From assembly GCA_963969495.1 (NCBI GenBank), contig OZ018329.1, positions 143,138,021 to 143,202,020 on the forward strand: 64,000 nt of DNA, in the 5' to 3' direction. The stretch comes from Ceratothoa steindachneri (lineage: Eukaryota; Arthropoda; Malacostraca; Isopoda; Cymothoidae). The position numbers and the translations under genes were made by a program. Of this stretch, positions 22,831-34,599 are shown one piece after another. Every line of letters starts with the position of its first letter. Within the stretch, counting starts at the first letter, position 1. Under the pieces are notes generated by a model, which was given only the letters and a program-made list of their open reading frames with translations, searched no databases and was not told the DNA's origin.

Positions 22831-25384
22831 GCATAACAAAAGTGTTAATTGCCAAATGATATGACCTTAAATAAAGTATGACTAAAGAAACTTCGATTGC
22901 TGAAAAGAACCACCGATCTTGACAAAAATGATAGTAAACAAGACTCATTGAAAACCAAACATGACATGACGAAAGAAGAAATAAAACATGAAGAAAGAAG
23001 ATACATAAGTAAACACAGCACAAATTAAATAATTACATAAAATACTAAGAACCAAATTTTGAATTAAATTATTACCAAACAACAGCAAATGCACAAAACA
23101 CACCCAAAGCATATTCAGATTTTTATGACAAATGGCTTGAATGCCATAATAATAAAACTATATCAAAAACAGCCTTAAAACAAAGAACATGGAATTAATG
23201 AAAGCTATATTCATGACGACCAGGCGCCTTGTATCCCCTTTGCAAATCTCTCACACTACTTTCTCTTTTCACCTCTAATATTTCCGTCTATCTTCCACAC
23301 ACCCTTTTGTCCCCTACACACACATAGACACCCTACACCAATTTGTAATTAGTTTTAATTGCATATGTCTCATAGTAAATATATGCTAGAATATTTATTA
23401 TATCCTTCTCTCACCTGTTCGCTCTTAATCCGAATATTCCAGTTTGTGTGTTCAGCCGCTCTAATAAAAATGTTAATTTAAAGAATTAAAAGGAAAATAA
23501 GAGGTCAGAATTTCTTTATTCCTCATCGCTCATTTGGAGAAGAGCAATGCGGGATGAGTGACAAGATCTAAGAAGGATATGAAGGAAGAGGCTACAGGAG
23601 AGGGATCTGGTATTGGCTGAGAGGCTACCCATAATTAATTAACTGAGATACATTGCTTCCCCATACTTACTTATGATATGACTGTTTGGGTTTCGGCAAA
23701 ATTGAGGTGTGCTTTATTTTAAGAGAAGACAAATTGAAAAAGGTATAAATGAAGAACTAATTTATTTAAAAAGTAGTAATATTTCAGCCAAAACAAGTTT
23801 CTTAGGAGGGTTTGTTTTCTTCACTGTTTGCATCGTTATAATGTAAATGGATGAAGTAATTATAAGGAATATTTGCAGGTAACATACATTGTCCTTAATA
23901 CCATCATCGAATGCAATTGCAAAATAAAATACACTAGATGAAGCTCCATTTTTAGATGTTAATGGAATATACTGGTGCCTTTTATTCAAATATCAGCGTA
24001 ATGGTCTGCACAAGACGACTCATATATGAAGATCAACTTTCATACTTAACCAAATTATCGTATACAAACATAACAAAATGCATTTTGTTCATACATAGGC
24101 TCTAATATTTAGAAGCACAAACACTATGCATTGTAATCAATACTTAGTAGAGATATTCTCTGCCGTAGAAAATGTTATGTATACTACTAGTTAAGAGGTT
24201 TCATTATGCAAATTTATGTAATTGTAATATATATTTATTTGTAATGTAGATATGCATGTAATTGTGTATCTATTTGTAATGTTTATTTTTAATGTAATAT
24301 ATATTTATTTGTAATGTATATACTTATGTAATATCGAAACAACAATCTCCAACTCCTTTAGAGATTACCCATAATACAACCAACTAACCTCCTCCCACAC
24401 AACCAACTAATTTGCTACCAATACTTATTTAAGTTTAAATTTCCCCAATTTAGGCAGTTCACGTCCAACCACTTAACGCCCTCCTACTTGAATTGATTTG
24501 CTCTAGATTTTGGGTAATTAGTCGATTAATGTGCTCTATTTTTTGTTTGATTATTCAGTGCACTACAACTGCAATGTAACTCTCTTATAGTTGTTAAAAT
24601 TTGGCGCCTATGTACCTTAGATCTCTCTCTCTCAACGTGTGATAAGTATAATTAAGATTTTTTTAATTGTATGTATTGTATAAACTGTATTTTTGTAAAT
24701 ATCATATTCATGTTTCTCCAAACCTCATATATTTATTTATAACTTTAATTAAGTAAAAAGAGAACGGTCAAATTACAAGCTTTGACTCACTATTTAAATT
24801 GCTCTCATTGTTGCTGATAATAAAAACTATAACAATAACTTTAATATATTAATTTTATATATTTTCTTTTTTTTGCCTCTATCAATACTGGGCTATGCTA
24901 TAAAAGAAGAAAAACTTTGGTATTATGAATAATTATAAGATTGATTGCCATAATTTGAACTCTGATTTAAGCAATTAATGTAACTTATCATTGTTACTTG
25001 ACTGTTTGTACACATTTGGGGTTTCTTAAGACTGGCATAGAGTCCAGCTTAGCCTTATAATTGGCCTTAGGTAATCTTGTGTTCATAAAGAGGTTCTTAT
25101 TACTTTCTTTAGTGTTGTAGGACTTAACCCTGCCCGTAACAAAAATAACTATAAAAAAATAAGGGAACAACAATCGTGTCTATTATGATAATAACGACTT
25201 GCCAATTTCAATTAATACTCTCTGATTTCTTCAATATCCGACCAAACTATTCCACCTACATAGAGCCTCAGGAATCTAGTCACTTGCAGAAAATTATCGT
25301 GTAAATCAATGCCGAGACCCTATTTCTGTACTTAGAACGTTTTTCATTCACTTCCTAAGTAACGTATTTGAAAAGTGTACCAAA
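22831..25384. other. AT-rich interval, no supportable gene
   Basis: The only internal structure is a loose repeat at 24190-24340, where atttatttgtaatgta and neighbouring blocks recur three or four times. Long minus-strand frames near 22.7-23.0 kb and 23.8-23.99 kb are, respectively, the antisense shadow of copy B and low-complexity sequence. No exon or RNA gene is supportable. Confidence 0.5.
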
Positions 25385-25385
25385 A

Positions 25386-25456
25386 AAGTCTGAAAAGAGA
25401 CTCCATTTTGCAATGTTTTTACTCTTGCTGGGGCTTCATCAGACCTTCCCATTAAT
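25386..25456 (-). ncRNA. Degenerate hammerhead-ribozyme-like motif
   Basis: Read on minus: a gggaag arm, CTGATGA core (plus-strand 25436-25442), a short stem-II-like region ccccagcaagag, then taaaaac where the second core GAAAC is expected, then a clean 4-bp hairpin CATT-gcaa-AATG (25404-25415), then GTC at 25399-25401, and a cttttc arm that can pair with the first arm using G-U pairs. This is the order of a type-I hammerhead. The GAAA element is mutated, so self-cleavage is not expected. Penelope-like elements are known to carry such motifs in their termini, but no other Penelope sequence is visible next to it. Confidence 0.35.
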
Positions 25457-25459
25457 TAT

Positions 25460-26614
25460 AATAAATCTAGAGGAGAAGAAATAAGAGAAAGTTATTACTA
25501 AATTAGAATTGGCGAGAATGTCTCCAACTGACGGTTTAAATTTTTATTGACAGAAGAACACATTTTCCTAGTAATAATAGTGGAATCTTCGAACGTGATT
25601 TAAACGTGTCTTACAAAACACTACATACTGGCTCAAGTGTTTACACTTAGGCTAAGTGCAGTATATTTTTATTATATTTGAGGAAAATTCGGGTTAGAAG
25701 CCAAATCATGGGGTTGAAAGAATAATTACGTTTTTATATGTAGATTTAGGTGGAAACGGACAAAATCTGGCAGTCATTCATTGTATAGGGTGAGAAATAA
25801 AAAGAATTTTTAATATATCATGCCAATTTATATTTATGTGAAATTTTAAATTCACAATAAAATCTTACCTCAATTATCACGGTAGAGAAGATGTAAACAA
25901 ACTCGGTTTCTTGATTATTAAGAAAAATCCAACATTGCAATTTTTTTTTCGGCATTAAACTCTCAAACTACGAGAACCTATATTTTGGATGTTTTTATTT
26001 AATTTTATAAAAGAAAGAAACGGCCACATATTTTCTCAATTATAGCCCACTCTTGAGAAATTCATAGAGTGCACACATCATCTTTCTGTCTACTTCTGTT
26101 TCAACCAAGAAATCTTTTAATAGCATCACGCTTGATATCGCAAAACACAGTGAAAATGGCAGTCACTGTCTCCGATTTCGTTTAGAAATTCAACAAATTC
26201 GCCCTTCAAATACAATCTATTACTATTTATTTCAATATTTTTGGAATATTACTTGTATTAATGAAGCTTTTTGTCAATGAATTTATATAATTCTGAATAA
26301 TCATTTCTTGCCCATTAGTGACACTTTATATGCATTCAAATTTTGTTTTTTGGGAGGTCATTATCCCCATATAGATGTCTTATTCTATAATAATAATGGC
26401 GCATTAAAGAGCAATGATAATCTTTCACATTATTAATTGTTTTGGTTACATGAAGCATACTTTTTCTTGTCAGCACACTATTATTTAACTGAGTACAATC
26501 ATATCGAGGATTATATTTATTTTAAATGTATCGGAGTATTGTGCCTCTTTCCTTTGTCTCCTTTCTCCAAAATAATTACCATTGTGAACTTAAAATCAAT
26601 TTTCGCTGATTGTA
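25460..26614. other. AT-rich interval upstream of I-clade copy 1
   Basis: No protein-like frame longer than about 60 codons and no repeat structure. The base composition changes sharply to GC-rich at about 26615, where the retrotransposon begins. Confidence 0.5.
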
Positions 26615-27147
26615 CCCCATAAGGGGCGCGGCGATTTGCCATCATGGCCGCCGTGCTGACGGGACTCAGCAACCCGTCCGACCCTGGCTTAGCCTCTTCT
26701 CCTTCTTTCAGAAAGCACGTATTTCTCTCCTATTTCGTCGCTTTTCATACAACTTCTCCCACAACTTTCTCCGGTCAGCCTCTAATTTCACAGGGTAGAT
26801 GCTGACCTTCTTCTCAGCAAACCGTCCCAGATCGGGGCGGAGGGGTGAGAGGACAATGTTCCCTAACCCCTGTGCTACGGTTCAGTATGGTGGATTTTTA
26901 ATAGCCTGCTTCATCCCCACCTATAGCTTCCTTACATCCCCATTCCTTCTCACTTCACAATCTATTTTTTTAAGCCGTGTCCAAGGTGAACTTGCGATGC
27001 TGAAGGACTGCCAACAGACCAGACGGGAGGGGTTGTCCTGAATGGCAGAACCTGACTCTGCCAGGCCTGTACGCACCCCTTGCAGGAAGGACGGTTGACT
27101 GAGAGTGGTGATGAGCTATTGTATCCCATTATAAATTTAGGATCACC
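26615..27147 (+). other. 5' untranslated leader of I-clade copy 1
   Basis: The leader aligns block by block with the leader of copy 2 at 59261-59777: ggggcgcggc, ccgccgtgctgacgggactc, a ggtagatgctgacc/ggtaaatgctgacc block and a tgagagtggtgatgagc/tgagaggtggtgagct block just before the start codon. I-clade elements carry their promoter inside the 5' leader, so this segment probably contains it. No TATA box is visible at the start, in line with internal promoters. Confidence 0.75.
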
Positions 27148-28925
27148 ATGCCAAATGATGAGAAAATTAAAAATCTCGCCTTTGTTTCCCCTTGTACATC
27201 GACGGAGAGCCGTCGGGCAGCTCCACAGAAAAAATGGAGGTTCTTAACCCCCTGCGCTTGCGCAAGAGACCCTCCAAACTTATCTAACGGGAGAGGAGGG
27301 TTACTCCTCTCCTACAACTACGGGTGTAGGGGACTCCGCTTCACCCCCTTCTCTGGGGTTGCTTTCGGGCACATCGCTCTTCCCAGCCGCAGTACACCCT
27401 TTTCTTCCAAGGGGACGGCCAAGAAAGCCAGCAGGCGGCCCATAGCCCACCGCTCCCAATAAAAGTGGATCGGTAGGGAAAACCTCCTTAGGGGGTAATC
27501 GGAAGCCAAGCCCGTTTGGTCGCTTCCCTCAAAAGACCTGCTGGTAAGAATATTAAATCTTGCCGATGTCAAGGCCTGTGCCTCACCATACATGACTTGT
27601 GACAACGCCGCCATCGGGACCTGCGATTTCCTGGGGAGATGGCCAACTGGAGGCTCCTCCTGAGATAGATATGGTCCTTAAGGCAACTTAGCTTCAGACG
27701 GTATGGCTTTCCATGAAGGGGGAATCCGGGCTCGGCGCCAAGCACCGAACCCGTATCCGCCCCTATGCAAGGTCCTCCTCAAACGGCTAGGGTTTCCGAG
27801 GCAGTACAAGGAGGGGAGGGATCTCCTTCGACCGGAGCCCTACGACTGCCAGGACCTTCTCATTTTCTAAGAAGGACCTGGCTGGTGCCGGTTCATCAGG
27901 CCTGGGAGCGCCTGCTGGTGGAGGGGAGAAGCAGGTTCATTCCCCGCCCTTCTCTCCTAAAAAGAAAAAAAAGAGAAAAAGACTAAGTAGAATCGGGGCT
28001 CCTCTACATCCGGGAAACTGCGGGGCAGGATCGGATTGCTGGCACTTCGGTAAGCGACCAAGCCAACATCTGCATATCCGGCCACTCTGCCCCACCGGGC
28101 GCGCAGCCCCTGACTATGACTAAGAACAAAAGTGCACAGGGCTTAGCCTCGATAACATCGGTGCCCCTCATTCAGAGGTTACCTGGCATTTTTTAGCCTG
28201 CTGGCTTTAAACGCTTTGTCCTTATTCGCTCCACTGATGGCACCATGTTGACCAAGGGCAACATGAGCCACCAGAGGAGAGCATTAGCTAGTGTATTTGG
28301 TAGAGAGCCGAAGGTGACATTTTACTCGGACGGGAGCCTTCTGCCGAATGCGGCGAATCCCTCCGAGGGTTACAAGAGAACTGCTCTTCGGACACTTGGT
28401 GGCACCCCGGTGAGTGTGACGCCGCACTCAACCATGTACTTTGTCAAAGGAGTAGTTTATGCGAGGGAACTTGTAGACTACTCCTTAGCTGACATCAAAT
28501 TAGAGCTGGCTGACCATGGGGCGGTCAAGGTCTAACGTGTAATGATAAAACAGGTAGGGGGCACGAGACCCACCCCTACTCTTCGTTGCATTCAAATGTG
28601 ACAAGCTCTCCGAGTCGGTGCGTGCCGGCTAGGACGGCTACCATGTCAAGGCATTTGTACCACTGCCGCGGAAGTGCTATTACTCTCACCGCTTTGGCCA
28701 TACGAATCGCCCATATAGACGTGCAAAGTTGGGGTCCCCGAAGTATGTGTAAATTGCCCCTAAGGCCGCACATGATAAGTCCAAATCGTGTATGGCCAAG
28801 TGTGTTAAGTGCGGAAAGCTGCACCACGCTTCTTCGAAGCAATGTGGTGCATATCTTTTTGAGAAAGAAATCCTGGCCATTCAAGGCCCAAGGACTCTCA
28901 TTCCGCGACGCTAAGGACTTTGTCC
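27148..28925 (+). pseudogene. ORF1 (gag-like, nucleic-acid binding) of I-clade copy 1
   Basis: The start codon MPNDE matches copy 2. Downstream, frames shift repeatedly. Legible parts are a Pro/Ser-rich N-terminal half, a Lys-rich KKKKREKD stretch near 27970, an LIQRLPGIF segment and then FVKGVVYARELVDYS at 28438-28482, which is the conserved ORF1 core before the zinc knuckles. The knuckles are damaged: some Cys codons are changed or out of frame, and only C-V-K-C-G-K type fragments remain. At 28925 the sequence jumps directly into mid-ORF2 because of a deletion. Confidence 0.85.
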
Positions 28926-31851
28926 TATCTCAGTCGACGAGTTTAGGGCGGTAGATAAGGCCGTTGTGTTCTTCTCCGGTAACCTCATCGCCGCGAGCAT
29001 GGCTACTATTTCCAGGAACTTCCAGCCGTTTTGACCGCCAACCACTTCCCTGGTGATCGGCCGAGTGTGAAACGGACCTCAAACAGAAGCGTTATGCCTA
29101 CATGCGCTATAAGCGCCTACCAAACGATTTCACTGTCGCTGAAAATCGTCGGGCTAGGACTAGGTTCAGATATATTTGGAAGCACGCCCGCAGCTCTTCT
29201 TGGCCGGCATATGTTTCTTTACTTAATTGTAAGACCCCTCTATTAGAGGTGTGGAAGCGAGTCGAAAGGATTCGGGGCAAGTTCTCGCATGAACCCCTCC
29301 TGTTCTCGAGGAGTATGGGACCGCAATCTCGGACGCCGCGTTCGTGGTGGATTTCTTCGCGAGCGCTTTGTCCGCATTCTCTAGCCGGGATGCTGCTCCA
29401 CCAGAATTCAATGCACGTCGTGATGTTGCGAAAGGCTGCCGACTAGACTTTACCTCCAGAGACTGAAAACACTTCAATGAAAGGTTTTCTGTGAGTGAAT
29501 TGCGTTCCGCTCTCCCTGCGTGCGCGAACATCGCCCATGGCCCCGGCCATGTCCCGTACTCCATGCTTCGACACCTGGATGAGCCTGGATGAGCCTGTCT
29601 GTTAGATTTGTTCAACAGGATCTGGATGGAAGGTCTTCTCCTAGATTCCTTGCGAATCGTAAATATGCTCGCCTCTCGCAAACCAGGGAGAGATTACTCT
29701 ACTCCGGACGGTGTCCGCCCAATCTCTCTAACCTCTTGCGTGTGCAAGTTGATCGAGAAATTGGTAAATGTTATGTTAGCCTTTTTCCTGGACAGCGGAG
29801 GCCATCCGTCTTCTGCACAGTGTGGCTTCCGCAAGTTCCACTCCACGTCAGATGCTGTGCTCAGAGGGGAAAATGCCGTTTGCAAGGCCTTCCTTCGTAG
29901 ACAGCACTACGCCACGGTGTTTTTCGATCTGGAGAAAGCCTATAATACCGCATAGCGATACGGTATCATGGAGACTCTCCATACTGTGGGGTCGAGAGGA
30001 CGCCTTCCAATGTTAAAGTCCTAATTTGGGCGAGATCGTCGAATCCGCATACGGGTAGGGGAAACCCTTACTGGCCAAATGGATTATCAACGGCATCACT
30101 TTGGTGCTGCCGGCAGCAGATGTTCTCGCTACGCTCTACGTGGACGACCTTTCGACCTCTTTTAGCGCGGCCCAGATGCCAACTCTGGAGCGTCAACCGT
30201 AATAGGCATTAAACCGCGTCTTTCGCTATGCCGAAGCGCATAGGTTCGGTTTTCTTTGGTCAAGACTACGGTGTTGCACTTTTGCCTCCATCCTCGGCTC
30301 CACCCCGACCCAGATTTGTTTCTTAGTTGGGTGAGACTTGAAGTGGTCGAATCGCACCGTTTCCTTGGTCTTGTATTTAACCCACGCCTTTCCTGGGATG
30401 CTTATATTCGCTGCCTTAGGGTCTTTTGTACCTGGGCCATGGATATTCTCTGTTCCGTGACGTTCATCGCTTGGGGCGCTGATAGGGCTACTGCCTTACT
30501 TTTTTATCGATCTTTTGTTCGTTCCAAGCTCGACTACGGATGTGAGTTTTATGCATCCGTGGCCGAGCGTTTATTGCGGAAGGTGGATTCAATCAAATAC
30601 ACTGTCCGTGGCCTTGCGACCAGTGTCTTCCCTACCTCCCCCATTGAGAGCCTGTTGGTCGATTCTGGGGAGATACCACTCCCTCTGCACCGCGTGCAGT
30701 GCATTACTTGCCTGTACGCGCGAGCCCGGCGCCTCTCTCAGTCGCCAACAGCTTTCAATTCATCCGCAGCTGATCTCGACGGTGTCAATGCCGCCAAGAG
30801 ACGTCGGTCATACCCTCAGCCCTTTGGGTTTAGGGCCAGGAAACTCCCTTGACAGGTAGATATAGCTCTCGGGCCGGTGGCGCCCCTGGTTCTGCCCAGG
30901 ACGCCACCCTGGAGGTTACCACATTTGGCTATTTGTCGCCACGCCTCTGCTCCCAAAGCTTATACTGCATCCAGAGTATTGTGTTCGACCTTTTTGGAGC
31001 ACACATGGTATCACGCTGGAACCGTGCCAGGGTATACGGATGGCTCTGAGTCCCAAGAGGGGGTCGGCTTCCACGCCGTATCCCTTCTGTTTGAAGTCAG
31101 CGGGGCTCTACCAGGCACTGCGCCTGTCTTCACGGCCGAGCTGGTGGTAATACACCACTCGGTACGGGAGATTACGCGACTTACCAGGTTCAGAGACCGG
31201 ATTGTGATCTATAGCGACTCACGAAGCGCCCTGAGTGCTCTCGGGGCATTGGAATCTCCGCATCCCCTGGTTTGCGATGTCCGTGACGCCACGGTTTTGG
31301 TGGGCCAGGCGGATGTCGAGATTATCTTCTGCTGGGAATTGCGGGGAATGAGCGCGCCGATGAGGGCGCCAAAGAGTCCGCGAGGACTCTGCGACCGGAC
31401 CAACGTTTCGCTCTTCCTCACACCGACTACATGGCAGGATTACGGGCAGCTCTTCGGACTGCTTGGCAAAGAAGATGGGAGATGGTCAGAGGGAACTTAA
31501 AGTTGCGTGCCATTGCGCCGTGACTGTTCAAATGGACCAATCCCTATAATGCCGCAGCGGCTTCAGGCTGATTTCTGTCGTCTCCGAATCGGACACACTC
31601 GTGTGACGCATCGCTATTTGATGGAGCGCTCAGCTGCGCCCTATTGCAACGACTGCGTCATCCCCCAGACTGTTCGGCACATTCTTGTCGAAAGGCCCAG
31701 TCTGGATGATCTTCACGCACGATACCTGTCCCGGTACCGGGTTGGACGGGGTCGCTACCGCCTGTCCCTTGTACTCGGGACAGATTCGTGCACATTGACT
31801 TGTGGACTTGTTGACTTTTTGGGTGAGGCCGGGCTTCTCCCCTTTATTTAA
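28926..31851 (+). pseudogene. ORF2 (reverse transcriptase, RNase H) of I-clade copy 1
   Basis: The endonuclease is almost entirely missing; the sequence starts just after it. RT blocks include GVRPISLTSCVCKLIEKL, QCGFRKFHSTSDAV and FFDLEKAYNTA (29608-29955), then YVDDLSTS at 30134-30157. Between them the motif-B GxPQGS loop is absent. A later RT/thumb segment is FYRSFVRSKLDYGCEFY (30500s). RNase H follows with YTDGS (31034), FTAEL (31129) and YSDSRSALSAL (31209), giving the DED acidic triad, then a frameshifted GNERADEGAKES. The tail has THRYLMERSAAPYCNDC and VRHILVE, a Cys/His C-terminal motif. There are several frameshifts. Confidence 0.9.
30877..31500 (+). pseudogene. RNase H domain of I-clade copy 1 ORF2
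   Basis: A 207-codon open stretch. YTDGSES (first acidic residue), VFTAELVVIHHSV (Glu) and RIVIYSDSRSALSALGAL (second Asp) are in the right order and spacing for the ~130-residue RNase H domain of I-clade elements, which removes RNA from the cDNA hybrid. The final acidic block (GNERADEGAK) is present but in another frame from about 31330, so the domain is cut by a 1-nt shift. This is the best-preserved domain of copy 1. Confidence 0.9.
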
Positions 31852-32091
31852 GGTTCTTTTTTTTGTTATTGTTTTGTTTGTAGGTTGCACTCTCCTGCAC
31901 CGGGGTGAGGGGGACCTCCCCCCGCTGCTGGTGATTGCTTCCTGATTGTTAAGTTTTTCCAATTTATATCGATTGTTAAGTTTTCATATTTTTATTTTAA
32001 AGTAGCCTAGTTCTAGGCTGTCGTGTTTTTCGGTGACTTATGCCCAAGTTGGTAGTTGCCAGATGGGCTCTAGAAAATTTTAAAAAAAAAA
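31852..32091 (+). other. 3' untranslated region and A-tail of I-clade copy 1
   Basis: After the stop of the Cys/His tail, 240 bp contain a T-rich start, a GC-rich segment with cctgcaccggggtgaggggg (31897 region), the duplicated gattgttaagttttt/gattgttaagttttc words, and an A-run of ten at 32082-32091. Composition returns to host AT-richness immediately afterward. I could not establish a target-site duplication with the 5' flank. Confidence 0.7.
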
Positions 32092-34080
32092 TGTCTTCTT
32101 TTAAAATTTACAATAATTTCTTTGGTATCTCGCATATATCTCTTCCTATCGGATCTTCCATTTTGGGTCATAATTGATTCTATTCAGAATTTTCTCAGAT
32201 TCATCACGCTAAAATGGCCGCATTCTTGTTTAGTCATTGTATTAAATAACTCAAATCATATACAAAGGCTAGTAGGGTTGCTAAGCTTTGGGATGTATGA
32301 TGTGCATAAAGAGTAGAAGGTAAGGTGAAGGCCATTTCCGCTCGGTAGGCGAGGCTGGAGATAAAATTTTGGCAGAATATTATCCATTTATTCATATACG
32401 TCTACCTTTCCATTAATAATCTCATAATATTTTTTAATCCATGGTGGAGGATCTTATATTGCATCCCCAGTTCACATACTTTATCGAATTGTTTCGATAC
32501 ATCTCTACACGCAATTTTGATATAATTCCCGTCTCTTTTCCTTGAGCAATATTTTCTCTTATTACACTGATTGACATTTATACGATTCTTTTTGTCCTTA
32601 AGTCGTTTTGTTTTTGGTTGATCAGCAAATTCCTATCGAAGTTTCCTCGTGCCTTTTCTTTAAATATTTTGTTTTCAAAGAGTTCACCTAAAGATTCCAG
32701 GAAAGAAACTGGGCGTTAACTCTTTTCTCGTCGATCGCTTTTACTCTTTATATATATGATTATCATCATGGAAATAACCTGTGTAGATGCAGGTATCGAA
32801 GATCTTCCGCATCCCATTTTGGATGCATTGTGGCGCTTTTTATAGTTCTACTTGGTTCGACCGTAATGGTCTTGCGTTTACTGTTGAAATGAATGAAGGG
32901 TACTTTGAAGCCGCTCAATAGTAATTTCATCTTCATTGCCTTTATTTCGATAATTTCATTAAGCTCGTCCATTACACAAAGTTCAAGCTCTATATCAAAA
33001 TCAGATTTATAATCTTCGCTAATTTAAATATGATTTCTCAGTGCTCTCTAAATATTGCTTCTAATTCCTCTTCCCCCGTTTTAATATCATATTTCCATTT
33101 TCTTTCTTGTAGTAATCCGTTCTTCTTACTTTTTCCAAGAATTACTGGCGAGGCCTCCTTTATCTAGTTCTTGAATAGCTTCTTGTGCTCTCTGCCAGTA
33201 ATGCTCAAAGATTAGTCAACTCAATTCCTACTTAATCTATCTCCCGCGAGGGGCACATTCCGATGCTTCTTCAGTATACTCCTTCTAATTTACTGTGTAG
33301 ACTTCCTATATATTCGATCCATTTTGAAATTAAAATTGTTTTATCGGCCGCTTAAGGGATTAATTCCTAGTCATCTGTAATATTTTTCCATTCAGCTGCT
33401 GTATTCACTCGTAAATCCCTTCGAACCTCGCTTCATCTTGATCTGCTGCCGAGTTCTCTTGAAGCAGACGCTCGTATTTTCTCCAATTGCCCCATTTTAT
33501 TTCCTCCTCGATGATGATGGTTTTTGTATCGGAACTTTCTTGATCATCATTGATACATAAATATTTTCATAACAAGTGATTTGGACTGGTCTCATATAAT
33601 AGGTGTAAGTGACATCTTCCAATATATTAAAATTTTGGTAACTGGCCTCATCGCATCTAGGCTACTGGGTACTCATAGAAATGGTAAGTAACCTCCGGTT
33701 AAAGATGGCCTTGAACTTTTGGATAGCTAAGTAGTTGGGCATTTAGCCTGTTTTGATAAACATATACACATTGTCAATCTAGAACTCTATTGCTAAATAG
33801 GATTGTAAAAATCCTCTTATTTGTTGATAATTTATCTTCTTTAAAACACTACGGTGATTCCTTTATATCTTTCTTGAGAGTAATTGACTGTTAACACTCC
33901 ATAGTTCGATAATTCCATTCCTTCTCTCTTTGAGGTAACAAAGGATTCAAAACTAAGTTAAATATCTGCATCGTATATTTTGCCGTATTGCACTCTATTT
34001 TCCGTCCATCCATTGGTGTGATCTTCGTATACTTTTGTTCTATTAATACAGTTTCAAGATAGTAATCGCTGACTTTGTTT
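32092..34080. other. AT-rich interval, no supportable gene
   Basis: Several short frames on both strands, none with family signatures. I see T-rich tracts and no clear repeat or RNA gene. Confidence 0.5.
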
Positions 34081-34084
34081 TCAC

Positions 34085-34585
34085 TCACTTTGATTACTTT
34101 AACTCTTTTCACTGAAACCTCAACACTACAATTAAACCCCGATCATCTTGTCCAGAATAATGTGGTTCAAATTCTCCTTTGTCGACGACGGTTCTCATTT
34201 ACCAAACCCATACTCCACGAAATGCTCGGTGTGGTCGTTGATTTACAATTATTTTTAAATTCCTCATTCTCACATTCAAATTCTTAAGCATCGCAACTCT
34301 TTCTTAACTGTCCTCCACACTGGCAGTGTCCAGACAACAAAGAGCCTTCCACTCGTCTATGCTGTATGGGTAATTGTGCCATTTCTATAGTTGCCCCTAA
34401 GCTGTGAAAAGCTTTGTCACCTGGCATATGCTCAACTTCGTAGCCTGAATCTTTCAAACAGACTCAAAAAACCAAACGTGTCTGCTATTTTTTTCCTAAT
34501 ATTTGAACGGACGCCCTGTGAAGGCTACAAAGTCTTGAAGGATAACATATATAACGTCTATTATTATTTTTATTATATACCTTCT
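34085..34585 (+). mobile_element. L2-like retrotransposon 3' fragment C
   Basis: The frame at 34075-34287 reads HLVQNNVVQILLCRRRFSF then TKPILHEMLGVVVDLQLFL, matching the LQxVQNNAARLxxRxxRFDHITPxLxxLHWLPVxxRI block. After a shift, APKL-stop-KALSPGICSTS and ESFKQTQKTKR match the APKLWNSLPxxIR...SFKxxLKTHLF end of L2-like proteins. The element finishes with ctattattatttttattata (34558-34577), the ATT-rich tail expected for the group. It is 5'-truncated and interrupted by stops. Confidence 0.65.
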
Positions 34586-34599
34586 TCCTAGTCCATTTT

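Larger units (their letters stand above)
26615..32091 (+). mobile_element. I-clade non-LTR retrotransposon, copy 1 (nearly end-to-end, internally deleted)
   Basis: The 5' end is set by comparison with copy 2: both begin ccccataagg/ccccgtaagg followed by ggcgcggc. The order is a ~530-bp 5' leader, ORF1 with zinc-knuckle remnants, ORF2 with RT and RNase H, a ~240-bp 3' untranslated region and an A-run at 32082-32091. The presence of RNase H after the RT, together with the ORF1 type, places it in the I/Nimb-like group. It is about 5.48 kb long, and adding back the 1.39 kb deleted between ORF1 and ORF2 gives an expected full length near 6.9 kb. It is strikingly GC-rich against its host surroundings. 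Confidence 0.92.

Noticed and set aside
22655..23023. 122-codon minus-strand frame, hydrophobic
   Set aside because: Antisense of the Jockey-like copy B C-terminus, which reads as a known RT on the plus strand; the hydrophobicity comes from the A-rich sense strand.
29223..29681. 152-codon minus-strand frame in the I-clade copy 1
   Set aside because: Antisense of ORF2. GC-rich sequence gives long shadow frames; the plus strand has the RT motifs.
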